From the NCBI GenBank assembly GCA_033852075.1, contig JAWSVC010000022.1, positions 130,804-194,803 on the forward strand: 64,000 nucleotides of DNA, in the 5' to 3' direction. The position numbers and the translations under genes were made by a program. Below are positions 42,298-52,068 of this stretch, piece by piece. Positions within the stretch are counted from its first letter, which is position 1; each line of letters starts with the position of its first letter. The notes beneath the pieces were generated by a model. It was not told the origin of the DNA and did no database searches. It saw only the letters and a list, made by a program, of their open reading frames with translations. Source of the stretch: QZLE01 sp033852075. Its GTDB lineage: Bacteria > Pseudomonadota > Gammaproteobacteria > QZLD01.

Positions 42298-43764
42298 ATG
42301 AAATCCGTTAGGACAGCAGGATTATTTTTTATCATTACCTTTTTAAGCTCCATAATTTTAGCAGGGTGCGGAGGAGGCCGTACAGACAATGCTGATGATG
42401 AACAACAAATTACGCAAAACGGCATAACCTGGACATTCTCTATAGAAACAATATCCGGGCAATTTGCAACTGGTGACTACTGGGTGGTCGGGCCAGTTGA
42501 AATTATCGATATATCCCCAAACTCTGAGGTTATTACTGAAAACTGGACATCACCTAACCTAGGCGTAATCCAGCGCACAATCAATGGTTCTATGATTAAC
42601 CCTGATCCTGACAATGAAGAAACCCAAGGCTATGACAGCCACATGTATAGATATAACCAAGACTGGGGCGCAGATTATGACCCTGAAATGAACAAAGGCC
42701 GGCCAAGTAACTCTGACATATCCGATTCCAATCCACTTATTGTGCAGCCAAATAGCTCTCTAATTTCTACCATAAGCCATACTTATGACGAGTTGGTTAC
42801 CCTGCAAACCAGAGTATTTATAAAATCTGCAGCTATCTTAACTGTATTATCTGAAGCTCCTCCTGAAAACTCTTTCCGCCCCCCTTATTGCGGAACCGAC
42901 AAAACAGTAAAATGGCAAATTGAAGACCTGAATTACTCAATCCTAGCCAATCTTGCCCCTGTTGACTACACACCCAATATTGAAGATATTGAAAATAATT
43001 TCGACCGTTTCTGGTTGGAACAAAGCCGGGTTTGGACCGTAGGAGCCATGCATCCGGCAGAAAACATGCAATTTTACGGACGCGATATGGCTAGTGAAAT
43101 AGGTGATGCTGCATTAATGCTGAATCTTAATTTCTCTAATAAAGAAAAGCAGTTTCTATTTAGCCGCATGGTGCAACTAGGCATCGACTTTACTGGCTTT
43201 ATCGATGACGGAGGGTTCTTTCCTCATGATGGAGGGATACACATGGGACGAAAACTACCTATCCTTATTGCCGGAAATGCCCTCAATGACGCGCATATGA
43301 TGGATGTTGGCAATTGGACAATTAACGAAGAACAATGGAATGGTGGCTTTATTACCTTACCATTTCAGGAAGATTCCCAAACCTTCTATGTTACTGCTGA
43401 AGACGTAGCCATTGACCACCTTGGCAGGGATGGTAATGCCGAAGAATACACAGCAGATGACATTGGCATGCCAGAATGGGGAATTAGACATCAGGCCTAT
43501 CCTAAGGGTGACGATAGAAGACTGGATGCAGCATATCGTCTTACCAATGCCCGCCCAATGGCAAGCCACGCACTTGCTGCCCATATTATGGGATTAAAAG
43601 AAGAATGGAACCATGATGCTTTCTTTGACTATGAGGATCGCTGGTGGAATATAGACTACACCCCAGAGAATGACTTTACTCACCAAGGTGGAGCATACAC
43701 AAACTTTGCACGCAGCATGTGGTTGAATTATCGTGATGATTATCCACCAGTGTGGAGTGAGTAA
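42298..43764 (+). CDS. Large secreted lipoprotein of unknown function
   Basis: The 488-residue product begins with a lipoprotein signal peptide: a hydrophobic stretch and the lipobox ILAGC with Cys23 or nearby as the lipidated residue, followed by GGG. A strong AGGAGG site precedes the ATG. ITWTFSIETISGQFATGDYWVVGP (in two parts: ITWTFSIETISGQ and GDYWVVGP) resembles a beta-domain seen in secreted proteins of aquatic bacteria. The rest is rich in Trp, Asp and Asn, with HDGGIHMGRKLPIL and TNARPMASHALAAHIMG. That makes a carbohydrate-acting enzyme possible but unproven. It sits alone between tilS and accA, so it was probably acquired. Confidence 0.85.
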   Translation: MKSVRTAGLFFIITFLSSIILAGCGGGRTDNADDEQQITQNGITWTFSIETISGQFATGDYWVVGPVEIIDISPNSEVITENWTSPNLGVIQRTINGSMINPDPDNEETQGYDSHMYRYNQDWGADYDPEMNKGRPSNSDISDSNPLIVQPNSSLISTISHTYDELVTLQTRVFIKSAAILTVLSEAPPENSFRPPYCGTDKTVKWQIEDLNYSILANLAPVDYTPNIEDIENNFDRFWLEQSRVWTVGAMHPAENMQFYGRDMASEIGDAALMLNLNFSNKEKQFLFSRMVQLGIDFTGFIDDGGFFPHDGGIHMGRKLPILIAGNALNDAHMMDVGNWTINEEQWNGGFITLPFQEDSQTFYVTAEDVAIDHLGRDGNAEEYTADDIGMPEWGIRHQAYPKGDDRRLDAAYRLTNARPMASHALAAHIMGLKEEWNHDAFFDYEDRWWNIDYTPENDFTHQGGAYTNFARSMWLNYRDDYPPVWSE

Positions 43765-44255
43765 ATATTTAGATTGGGCATTGCCAACTACTAGACTTTA
43801 TAGACTCAAAACTGGATACCGGCCTTCGCCCACTGCTGTCCGGGTAAAATATTGCGAACCTTAGGAAAGCAGTGTTGAGCAAGGTTCTGGAATGAAGCTG
43901 NNNNNNNNNNNNNNNNNNNNNNNNNNNNNTTTCCCCGGACAGCAGTGGGCCTTCGCCGGTATGACGGCATCGTACTTGGGGAAAATAAAGGTTAAGTTAA
44001 AGATATTGTAAAGATAAGCCCGGAAATCAAAACGCGTTACGAGTTGAGCCGTAAACGACTATCCCTGAAATACGAGTAAATTTTCGCGGAATATTTTTTC
44101 AAGATCGAGAGAATAACCCACTTACGTAAGTAAAAAGCGTCACGAGCACAGCTTAGTCGAGGTGTAAATAGACAAAAACAGTTGAGCTTACACACAAGTA
44201 AGCGACTCATTTTTTAGCTATTTACAACAAAGAATAAGCAAGCGCAGTAGCTTTT
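43765..44255. repeat. Repeat spacer with assembly gap, MITE-like copy 3 plus palindromic element
   Basis: No gene. 43813-43967 is bounded by inverted ends CCACTGCTGTCCGGG (from 43831) and CCCCGGACAGCAGTGGG (43933-43949), and contains the N run. It is followed by a diverged piece (about 44085-44125) and an intact copy of the stop-codon palindrome (44132-44257). Confidence 0.75.
43901..43929. other. Assembly gap (29 N)
   Basis: A run of 29 N lies inside the repeat. True length is unknown; the repeat ends around it probably caused the break. Confidence 1.
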
Positions 44256-44257
44256 TT
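44132..44257 (-). repeat. Dispersed imperfect-palindrome element, copy 3 (abuts accA stop)
   Basis: On the minus strand it starts at the accA TAA with AAAAGCTACTGCGCTTGCTTA. Its apical hairpin is CTTAC/GTAAG, again with compensating changes relative to copies 1 and 2. Confidence 0.78.
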
Positions 44258-45212
44258 AAGATTTGAAGGTACCGTAGGACATCAACCTTTCATACCGCTT
44301 ATCCAACATAACCTGCATCGGCATAGACTCAATCTCGTTAAGACTTCTAACCAACGCACGACGAATAATTCCCGCCATATTATCTGGTTTTCTATGCGCA
44401 CCACCTAACGGCTCTTTGATTACCTCATCTATAAGACCTAACTCCAGTAGCCTTTCTGAGGTTATGCCCATCACTTCTGCTGCAGTGGATGCATAATCTG
44501 CGCTTTTCCATAGAATCGATGCACACCCTTCTGGTGAGATAACTGAGTAGGTACTGTATTGCAACATCATTACTCTATCACCAACCCCAATGGCAAGTGC
44601 TCCACCGGAACCTCCTTCGCCAATTACGGTACAAATTACTGGCACCTTTAGCTGTGACATCTCAAATAGGTTTTTGGCAATTGCCTCACTTTGACCACGC
44701 TCTTCGGCTTCGATCCCTGGATATGCACCTGGAGTATCGATAAAGGTCATTACCGGCATCTGAAAACGCTCTGCCATTTTCATCAGGCGCAATGCCTTAC
44801 GGTAACCTTCTGGCTGTGGCATGCCAAAATTACGACGGATCTTTTCTTTGGTATCACGCCCTTTTTGCTGGCCTATTACCATTACCGGCCTACCATCTAA
44901 ACGTGCTATACCACCTACAATAGCAGGATCATCTGAGAATGCTCTATCGCCATGAAGCTCTTTAAATTCTATAAAGATATGTTCGATATAATCAAGGGTA
45001 TAAGGTCTTCTAGGATGCCTTGCTATCTGAGATATCTGCCACGGGCTAAGATTGCTGAAAATCTGCTTGGTCAGCTGTTTACTTTTAGCCTGCAGTTGTG
45101 TGATCTCTTCACCTATATTCAGGTCGTTATCATTGCCAACGTACCTTAATTCTTCTATTTTTGCTTCGAGTTCAGCTATCGGCTGCTCAAATTCAAGAAA
45201 ATTCAGATCCAT
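44256..45212 (-). CDS. accA: Acetyl-CoA carboxylase carboxyltransferase subunit alpha
   Basis: With AccD this forms the carboxyltransferase that makes malonyl-CoA, the first committed step for the fab genes in this window. Hallmarks: MDLNFLEFEQPIAELEAKI start, ARHPRRPYTLDYIEHIF, FGMPQPEGYRKALRLM, DTPGAYPGIEAEERGQSEAIA and GEGGSGGALAIGVGDRVMML. The length of 318 is standard. It lies downstream of dnaE, the conserved dnaE-accA order. Confidence 0.97.
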   Translation of the reverse strand: MDLNFLEFEQPIAELEAKIEELRYVGNDNDLNIGEEITQLQAKSKQLTKQIFSNLSPWQISQIARHPRRPYTLDYIEHIFIEFKELHGDRAFSDDPAIVGGIARLDGRPVMVIGQQKGRDTKEKIRRNFGMPQPEGYRKALRLMKMAERFQMPVMTFIDTPGAYPGIEAEERGQSEAIAKNLFEMSQLKVPVICTVIGEGGSGGALAIGVGDRVMMLQYSTYSVISPEGCASILWKSADYASTAAEVMGITSERLLELGLIDEVIKEPLGGAHRKPDNMAGIIRRALVRSLNEIESMPMQVMLDKRYERLMSYGTFKS

Positions 45213-45291
45213 AATTTGCTCTTTTCTTTCTAAATTCGGTTTATCCTAATTTGTCTACTCTTTAAAACAGCTACAGTATCCATAAAAACGG

Positions 45292-48200
45292 CTATGGATA
45301 CTCTATTCTCACACTGTTTTCCGAGGTAATTCCTTTTAGACTTTGAATCAATTCATCGGTGGGATTAACAGCCCACTCACGCGCAAAATCCAGATTAGCC
45401 TTCGCACCATCGCCGACGTATTCTATCATAACTGGACACGCTCCGTGCTTAAAAGGTTCAATTACTTCTTTTAGTTTGAATGCAAAATCACTTTCTACGT
45501 TCGATGAGAACATGGATATTATCAACCTGCGCGCATAATGCTCACGGGCTTCTTCCATGGTATATATCCTTTCGGCAATGATCTTGTTTTGCTCGCGCTG
45601 CTCATCGTAACGTAATTGCCCTGATGCTACAATAACTTGATCTCGCTGCAACTTAGCACCGTATTCCTCAAATGCCTTGCTGAATACAGAAATTTCAATA
45701 CGCCCACTTCGATCATCAAGGGTTGCAAATCCCATCTTATTGCCATCCTGGCTGATTCGAGTACGCAACTCAACGATCATCCCTGCAACCAAGACATTTT
45801 TGCCCTTGGGTCCTCTGAAGCCTCTTGCAGCCCCAGACATAGAAAGTACATCTGCATTCTTCTTACTAACGATATGTCGTAATTCACTTTCAAACTGGCT
45901 GATTGGGTGTCCGGTCAAAAATAATCCCAACGTCTCTTTTTCCAGCTTTAAGCGTTCTGATTCCTTCCACTCAGGAATTTGCTCCAGTACTTTTCCTGAA
46001 GAGCTATCATCTTCAGCAGGCATATCAAATCCAAACAGATCATTTTGACCAGCCGCCGCAGCCTTGGAATGCTGTTCTGCCTCTTGCAGAGCCTCAGGAA
46101 GATTATGCATTAAACTAGCGCGGTTTATACCAAATGAATCCATAGCACCAGAACGAACTAGAGCCTCTAATACCCTTTTATTCACCTTGCGCAAATCAAC
46201 CCGTTTACAAAAATCAAAGATATCTTTGTATTCACCATTTTCATTACGTTCATGAACAATACTTTCAATCGCGCCCTCACCGACACCTTTGATCGCACCA
46301 AGACCATAGTTAATAGTCTTTTCATTATTAGCGCGAAACATGTAGTTGGAGCGGTTTACATCTGGAGGAAGCACCTCAAGCCCCTGCTCACGACAATCCT
46401 CAATCAGGATAACCACCTTATCGGTGTTATCCATATCGGATGAGAGTACCGCTGCCATAAACGGGGCAACGTAGTGACGCTTAAGCCATGCTGTCTGATA
46501 AGAAACCAATGCATAGGCTGCAGAGTGAGATTTATTGAAACCATAACCCGCAAACTTTTCCATCAAGTCAAAGATGTAGGTTGCTGTGCCTTCATCCACA
46601 TCACGCGCCACAGCACCTTCGGTAAAGATGGCACGCTGCTTCTGCATCTCTTCCGGCTTTTTCTTACCCATCGCACGCCGCAACATGTCGGCACCACCAA
46701 GGGTATAATTTGCCAGAACCTGTGCGATCTGCATCACCTGTTCCTGGTAAAGGATTACCCCATAGGTTGGCTTAAGCACCGGTTCCAGATCCGGGTGCGG
46801 ATAGGCCACATCAGCGCGCCCATGCTTTCGGTCAATAAAGTCCTGCACCATTCCGGATTCAAGTGGCCCCGGGCGAAATAGCGCCACCAAAGCGACAATA
46901 TCCTCAAAGTTATCCGGCTGCAGACGACGAATCAGATCTTTCATACCGCGGGATTCCAACTGGAATACTGCAGTGGTATTACTCGCTTTGAGTAGATCAA
47001 AGGTCTCTTTATCATCAAGAGGAATCTGCGCGATATCGACTATGTCTTCGCCATTTTTCTGCTTATCTGCATTAATCGCCTTCAGCGCCCAATCAATGAT
47101 AGTAAGGGTACGCAGCCCAAGAAAGTCGAACTTGACCAACCCAACCTCTTCAACGTCACCTTTATCGTATTGAGTTACGACTGAGGTTCCATCTGGCTCA
47201 CAATAGATAGGGGAAAAATCGGTTAACAATGATGGCGAGATAACCACACCACCGGCATGTTTGCCCACATTACGCGCAACGCCCTCAAGCTTAAGGGCAA
47301 GGTCAATCATATATCTGACCTCTTCATCGTTGTCGTATTTTCGCTGCAGCTCCTCCTCGCGCTCCATGGCTTCCTTGAGTTTGATTCCCGGTTCAAATGG
47401 AATAAGTTTTGCAACCCCATCAACCAAACCATACGGATGCCCAAGCACGCGTCCAACATCACGAATCACAGCCTTGGCAGCCATAGTACCGTGAGTTGCA
47501 ATCTGCGAGACACTTTCTCTGCCATACTTTTCTGCTACATAGGATATTACGCGATCGCGTCCGTCCATACAGAAATCAACATCAAAGTCAGGCATTGATA
47601 CACGTTCCGGATTCAGGAATCGTTCAAACAGCAGATCGTACTCAAGCGGGTCTAGATCAGTAATCTTCAACGCATAGGCCACCAAAGAACCGGCACCGGA
47701 ACCACGCCCCGGGCCAACCGGCACATCATTATCCTTGGCCCATTGAATAAAGTCGGCAACAATCAAGAAGTAACCAGGAAATCCCATCTGGATGATTACA
47801 TCAAGCTCAATATCCAAACGTTCGACATACTCTTTTTTCTTCTCCTGGTAGTCAGCAGCAGACTCATCCAGCAAGAATTCAAAACGCTCTTCAAGACCTT
47901 TATGCGAAAGTTCACGCAGGTAATCATCAATGGTAAGACCTTCCGGAACCGGAAAGTTTGGCAGAAAGTTTTTACCAAGGACAACCTCAAGCGAGCATCT
48001 TCTGGCTATCTCAACGGTATTGCTGATTGCCTCGGGAATATCCTCGAACAGCTCGATCATCTCCTGTGGAGAGCGCAGGTATTGTTCTTCAGAATATAAT
48101 TTAGGGCGTTTTGGGTCATCCAGTGTATAACCATCACAGATACACACCCTGGCCTCATGTGCCTCGAAGTCGTCTTTACTTAGAAAACACACATTATTAG

Positions 48201-48789
48201 TTGCTACCAATGGCACATCATTTTCACAAGCCAGACTAACCGCCGCATGAATGTATTCATTTTCACCCTCACGTCCGGTTCTTTGCAATTCTATATAGTA
48301 ACTATCATCTGGGAACAATTGTTTCCATTCCTGCAGATGCTGCTGTGCATGCTCGTAATTTCCCGCAAGTAATTCTTTTCCAATCTCACCATCACGTGCA
48401 CCGGAAAGCGCAATCAATCCATCTGTACGCCCCTGAAGAAATTCAAAATCAATTATGGCCTTATCGTTTACCTGCCCATGGGTATACCCTTTAGAGATCA
48501 AACGCATCAGGTTCATGTAACCATCGTGGTTTTTACACAAAAATAAGGTACGAAATGGCTCATAATCAGAACGCGCAATCCATAGATCAACACCTATAAG
48601 CGGCTTAACACCAGCACCCTGCATCGCCTTGTAAAATTTGACCATTGCAAACAGATTACTTTGGTCAGTCAGGGCAATAGCCCCCATACCCATTTCCGCA
48701 GCCTTTGCAGCCAACTTTTTGATGCGCACGATGCCATCAACTAGCGAATACTCGGTGTGCAGATTTAGATGTACAAACTCCTGACTCAA
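45292..48789 (-). CDS. dnaE: DNA polymerase III alpha subunit
   Basis: The replicative polymerase, 1165 residues. It has an N-terminal PHP domain (FVHLNLHTEYSLVDG), catalytic Asp401 and Asp403 in MPDFDVDFCMDGRD (numbering identical to E. coli), GPGRGSGAGSLVAY in the palm, a helix-hairpin-helix region, and a C-terminal OB fold (AGMIVELRTRISQDGNKMGF). The start codon is TTG (48789), preceded by GAGGATTAG. It is 26 nt downstream of rnhB. Confidence 0.97.
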   Translation of the reverse strand: MSQEFVHLNLHTEYSLVDGIVRIKKLAAKAAEMGMGAIALTDQSNLFAMVKFYKAMQGAGVKPLIGVDLWIARSDYEPFRTLFLCKNHDGYMNLMRLISKGYTHGQVNDKAIIDFEFLQGRTDGLIALSGARDGEIGKELLAGNYEHAQQHLQEWKQLFPDDSYYIELQRTGREGENEYIHAAVSLACENDVPLVATNNVCFLSKDDFEAHEARVCICDGYTLDDPKRPKLYSEEQYLRSPQEMIELFEDIPEAISNTVEIARRCSLEVVLGKNFLPNFPVPEGLTIDDYLRELSHKGLEERFEFLLDESAADYQEKKKEYVERLDIELDVIIQMGFPGYFLIVADFIQWAKDNDVPVGPGRGSGAGSLVAYALKITDLDPLEYDLLFERFLNPERVSMPDFDVDFCMDGRDRVISYVAEKYGRESVSQIATHGTMAAKAVIRDVGRVLGHPYGLVDGVAKLIPFEPGIKLKEAMEREEELQRKYDNDEEVRYMIDLALKLEGVARNVGKHAGGVVISPSLLTDFSPIYCEPDGTSVVTQYDKGDVEEVGLVKFDFLGLRTLTIIDWALKAINADKQKNGEDIVDIAQIPLDDKETFDLLKASNTTAVFQLESRGMKDLIRRLQPDNFEDIVALVALFRPGPLESGMVQDFIDRKHGRADVAYPHPDLEPVLKPTYGVILYQEQVMQIAQVLANYTLGGADMLRRAMGKKKPEEMQKQRAIFTEGAVARDVDEGTATYIFDLMEKFAGYGFNKSHSAAYALVSYQTAWLKRHYVAPFMAAVLSSDMDNTDKVVILIEDCREQGLEVLPPDVNRSNYMFRANNEKTINYGLGAIKGVGEGAIESIVHERNENGEYKDIFDFCKRVDLRKVNKRVLEALVRSGAMDSFGINRASLMHNLPEALQEAEQHSKAAAAGQNDLFGFDMPAEDDSSSGKVLEQIPEWKESERLKLEKETLGLFLTGHPISQFESELRHIVSKKNADVLSMSGAARGFRGPKGKNVLVAGMIVELRTRISQDGNKMGFATLDDRSGRIEISVFSKAFEEYGAKLQRDQVIVASGQLRYDEQREQNKIIAERIYTMEEAREHYARRLIISMFSSNVESDFAFKLKEVIEPFKHGACPVMIEYVGDGAKANLDFAREWAVNPTDELIQSLKGITSENSVRIEYP

Positions 48790-48815
48790 CTTCTAATCCT
48801 CTCGCTTTGACCTGC

Positions 48816-49490
48816 TTATACTATTTGGCCATCTATATTAGCCGACCTTTTGATAAGCTCGCTGACTGGCCTGAATGATTTACGATGAACAGGTGTTGGC
48901 CCCAATGACTTTAGAGCCTCGACATGAAGTTTGGTACCATACCCTTTGTGCTGAGCAAAACCGTAGCCTGGGTATTCCTTATCAAGAATAATCAACTCCT
49001 TGTCACGCGCCTGCTTTGCAAGAATCGACGCTGCACTGATCTCGGCAACTTTTGAATCACCCTTTACAATAGCCTCTACCGGAAATTGGATCTGTGGACA
49101 GCGATTGCCATCAACCAGGACATGATCAGGGGTGATATCAAGACCTTCTACCGCCCTTTTCATTGCCAACATAGAGGCATGCAAGATATTGATATCGTCA
49201 ATCTCTTCAACCGAGGCAGTAGCAATTGACCATGAAAGAGCTCTTTCTTTGATCTGTTCTTCCAATACAATGCGTTTTTTTTCTGAAAGTTTTTTAGAAT
49301 CCATCAAACCTTCGATAGGCTTTTTAGGGTCGAGGATAACCGCTGCGGCATATACGGCACCCGCAAGAGGCCCCCTGCCAGCCTCATCAACACCTGCGAT
49401 CAATCTGCTATCATCATCTAATTGGATAAAATCAATGGCTTGTTGAGCTAAGTCCTTTTTCACTACATTCCCTTTTTTGGCACGTTTCAA
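48816..49490 (-). CDS. rnhB: Ribonuclease HII
   Basis: Cleaves RNA in RNA-DNA hybrids, including single ribonucleotides. It has the active-site motif AGVDEAGRGPLAGAVYAAAV with Asp35 and Glu36, DGN in HVLVDGNRCP, and ISAASILAKQARD. The open frame starts with TTG at 49490; the first 25 residues are not conserved, so a GTG nine codons further in is possible. It lies between lpxB and dnaE, the classical order. Confidence 0.94.
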   Translation of the reverse strand: MKRAKKGNVVKKDLAQQAIDFIQLDDDSRLIAGVDEAGRGPLAGAVYAAAVILDPKKPIEGLMDSKKLSEKKRIVLEEQIKERALSWSIATASVEEIDDINILHASMLAMKRAVEGLDITPDHVLVDGNRCPQIQFPVEAIVKGDSKVAEISAASILAKQARDKELIILDKEYPGYGFAQHKGYGTKLHVEALKSLGPTPVHRKSFRPVSELIKRSANIDGQIV

Positions 49491-49553
49491 ACATAAACTG
49501 TGTTTGTTATGAGGAAGGAAATTATACCATCCATTAGAGTTTTGTGGTGATTA

Positions 49554-50756
49554 TTATTCCTTATTAATCAACTCAGCTATTGCCTCTGCCGCCTGCTTAC
49601 TGGCATTACACCTAATCTCAGCCCCCATTCGCTTAAATTTGCGTAGCAATCTTGCATTTCCGTCATCAGAATCAAGCAAGCCTTTCAATTCGATACCAAG
49701 GTTTTCCCCTGTTACATCGTCTTGAATAATCTCTGGAATAAGTTTCTCTCCAGCCAGAAGGTTGGGTAAAGAAAAAGAATCTACTTTTATCAACCTCTTA
49801 TAAATCTTATATGTCAATGAAGCAAGTTTATACGCCATAACCATTGGTCTGCCTATCAACATAACTTCAAGGGTTGCAGTACCTGAGGCCACTAAAACCG
49901 CATCAGATGCTGTTATAGCATCTTTAGCCACACCATCTTTTATAGATACGCAATCACTAAGACCATATTCATCCACAAACTCTTTAAATAGCTCGCAACA
50001 ATTTTTTGTGGGAAGAGGAGCAATAAATTTAATCCCTGAATCTACAGAGCGTAACCAACTGCATGCGGATAAAAACGGTTCCGCCAATCTATTTATCTCA
50101 GAAAACCTACTACCTGGCATAACAGCTACCACCTTACATTGTGATGGCAAACCAAGTAATTTCCGCGCCTGAACCTTATCATCAATAAACTCTAGTTCGT
50201 CAGCTAACGTATGTCCAACAAAACGTACAGGTATATTATTTTCCTGATATATTTTTTGTTCAAATGGGAAAAGCGTTAGCATCAAATCAACAGCCTGCTT
50301 GATCTTTTTGATCCTACCTCTTCTCCAAGCCCAAACTGATGGACTGACATAATGAACAGTTTTTATTCCGGCATGCTTAATTTTTTTCTCAAGACCAAGA
50401 TTAAAATCTGGGGCATCAATTCCTATCACAATATCAGCTCTAGATTCAATCAACCTCTGAGCCAATTTCTTCCTGATCTTTAACAGTTCCGGCAAACGAG
50501 AAATAACTTCTGTTATCCCCATAACGGATAACTTTTCCAGAGGCACCAAAGACTCAAAACCAACAGCTTCCATTTTAGGACCACCAATACCAATAAATCT
50601 TGCTTTAGGGTATATCTGGCGTAAAGAATCTATTAGGCTTACGCCTAAATTGTCCCCAGAATGTTCACCAACGACTATTGCAATTAATGGTGCCGATAGT
50701 TTTTCGGAATGGGTTGCCAAATTATTGGATAGGTTATCTGATAATTCCACGATCAC
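49554..50756 (-). CDS. lpxB: Lipid-A-disaccharide synthase
   Basis: Glycosyltransferase (GT19) that joins UDP-diacylglucosamine and lipid X at the inner membrane. It has VVGEHSGDNLGVSLIDSL near the N-terminus, GIGGPKMEAVG, HYVSPSVWAWRRGRIKKI, FVGHTLADE, MPGSRFSEI and VASGTATLEVMLIGRPMVMAY. The frame opens at a GTG (50756) that overlaps lpxA by 23 nt; the exact start is uncertain, as no ATG precedes the conserved part. The length of 400 is slightly above E. coli (382). Confidence 0.94.
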   Translation of the reverse strand: MIVELSDNLSNNLATHSEKLSAPLIAIVVGEHSGDNLGVSLIDSLRQIYPKARFIGIGGPKMEAVGFESLVPLEKLSVMGITEVISRLPELLKIRKKLAQRLIESRADIVIGIDAPDFNLGLEKKIKHAGIKTVHYVSPSVWAWRRGRIKKIKQAVDLMLTLFPFEQKIYQENNIPVRFVGHTLADELEFIDDKVQARKLLGLPSQCKVVAVMPGSRFSEINRLAEPFLSACSWLRSVDSGIKFIAPLPTKNCCELFKEFVDEYGLSDCVSIKDGVAKDAITASDAVLVASGTATLEVMLIGRPMVMAYKLASLTYKIYKRLIKVDSFSLPNLLAGEKLIPEIIQDDVTGENLGIELKGLLDSDDGNARLLRKFKRMGAEIRCNASKQAAEAIAELINKE

Positions 50757-51504
50757 TGGATTTAATGAATTCTAACATTTTACATACTTCAACCATATCT
50801 CCATATTCATCCTCGATCTGAAGCAGAGCTTCTTCAAGCTTCTTACCGGACATATAAACAGCTTTGTATGCGTTTTTAATTGCTCTTATTGTTTCTTGAC
50901 TAAAACCTCGACGTTTTAGCCCTTCTGAATTAATGCCTCGTGGCGAGGCCAAATGCCCCGAAGCAGTAACATAAGTCGGAACATCCCGATTTATTACACT
51001 ACCAAATGCAGAAAAACTATGCGCACCGATCTTACAAAACTGATGCACTAAAGCAAACCCTGCGAGTATAGCGTAATCTTCTACCTCGACATGTCCTGCA
51101 AGAGAAGATGAATTAGACATAATAACATTATCATGCACAACGCAGTCATGTGCGATATGGCAATAAGCCATAATCCAGTTATCATTCCCTACCTGAGTAT
51201 AGCCTCTATCCTGAACAGTCCCTCGATTAACCGTGCAGTATTCTCTGAACACATTTCGATCACCAATAATAAGTTTGGTATCTTCACCAGCATATTTCTT
51301 ATCTTGCGGTTCTTCACCAATAGATGCAAATTGAAATATCTTATTATCTTGTCCAATCTCGGTTGGCCCATTAATAACCACGTGCGGCCCAACCCAGGTT
51401 CCATCACCAATAACAACGTCCTTCCCTATAATTGAGAATGCTCCAACAGTTACGTTGTTACCTATATGCGCGGAAGGATCGATTACTGCGCGAGAATCAA
51501 TCAA
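50734..51504 (-). CDS. lpxA: UDP-GlcNAc acyltransferase LpxA
   Basis: First lipid A enzyme; transfers a hydroxyacyl chain from ACP to UDP-GlcNAc. It has left-handed beta-helix hexapeptide repeats throughout, HIAHD with the catalytic His (His119, equivalent to E. coli His125), AGHVEVEDYAILAGFALVHQF and a helical C-terminus. The 256-residue length is normal. The start is TTG at 51504, 2 nt after the fabZ stop. Confidence 0.97.
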   Translation of the reverse strand: MIDSRAVIDPSAHIGNNVTVGAFSIIGKDVVIGDGTWVGPHVVINGPTEIGQDNKIFQFASIGEEPQDKKYAGEDTKLIIGDRNVFREYCTVNRGTVQDRGYTQVGNDNWIMAYCHIAHDCVVHDNVIMSNSSSLAGHVEVEDYAILAGFALVHQFCKIGAHSFSAFGSVINRDVPTYVTASGHLASPRGINSEGLKRRGFSQETIRAIKNAYKAVYMSGKKLEEALLQIEDEYGDMVEVCKMLEFIKSSDRGIIR

Positions 51505-51506
51505 GC

Positions 51507-51944
51507 TTACACACCTCTTAATGTGCAGATAATATCAGCTTGAGCAGCCTTTTCCCCATCAACAGAAGCTGTTGCGGAAAACACCCACATTCCTCGCCTT
51601 ACTTTTTCAACTTTACCTTCAAGAACTAATCTATCACCAGGCTCGACAGGTCTTTTAAATCTAACCTTATCCACACCGCCCAACAATACGATTTGCTCTC
51701 CATTCAATTCAGCTCCGGCACTTTTAAATGCCAAAATCCCACAAGCCTGAGCCATTGCCTCAACAATTAATACTCCAGGCATAACTGGTTTAATTGGAAA
51801 GTGTCCTTGAAAAAATTCTTCATTTGCGGTTACATTTTTATAAGCAACAACCTTACCACCAACTTCAAGCTCAGTTACTCTATCTACTAATAGAAATGGA
51901 TAACGGTGCGGTAAGATTGACTTGATTTCAGTTATGTCCATCAT
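51507..51944 (-). CDS. fabZ: 3-hydroxyacyl-ACP dehydratase FabZ
   Basis: Hot-dog-fold dehydratase of the elongation cycle. It has LPHRYPFLLVDRV, QGHFPIKPVMPGVLIVEAMAQ with catalytic His48 and Glu62, and DKVRFKRPVEPGDRL. The length of 145 is typical. It lies in the lpxD-fabZ-lpxA order, which balances lipid A and phospholipid supply. Confidence 0.97.
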   Translation of the reverse strand: MMDITEIKSILPHRYPFLLVDRVTELEVGGKVVAYKNVTANEEFFQGHFPIKPVMPGVLIVEAMAQACGILAFKSAGAELNGEQIVLLGGVDKVRFKRPVEPGDRLVLEGKVEKVRRGMWVFSATASVDGEKAAQADIICTLRGV

Positions 51945-52068
51945 GTCTAAAACATATTCCTGTGTCTAAATTTATAAATCCAATATGAATTGAATCACCT
52001 GAGGCCAACTGAGTCAATTATTAATTCCAATAATTTATTTGATTATTCCTTAAATGGTAAGAAACAAA

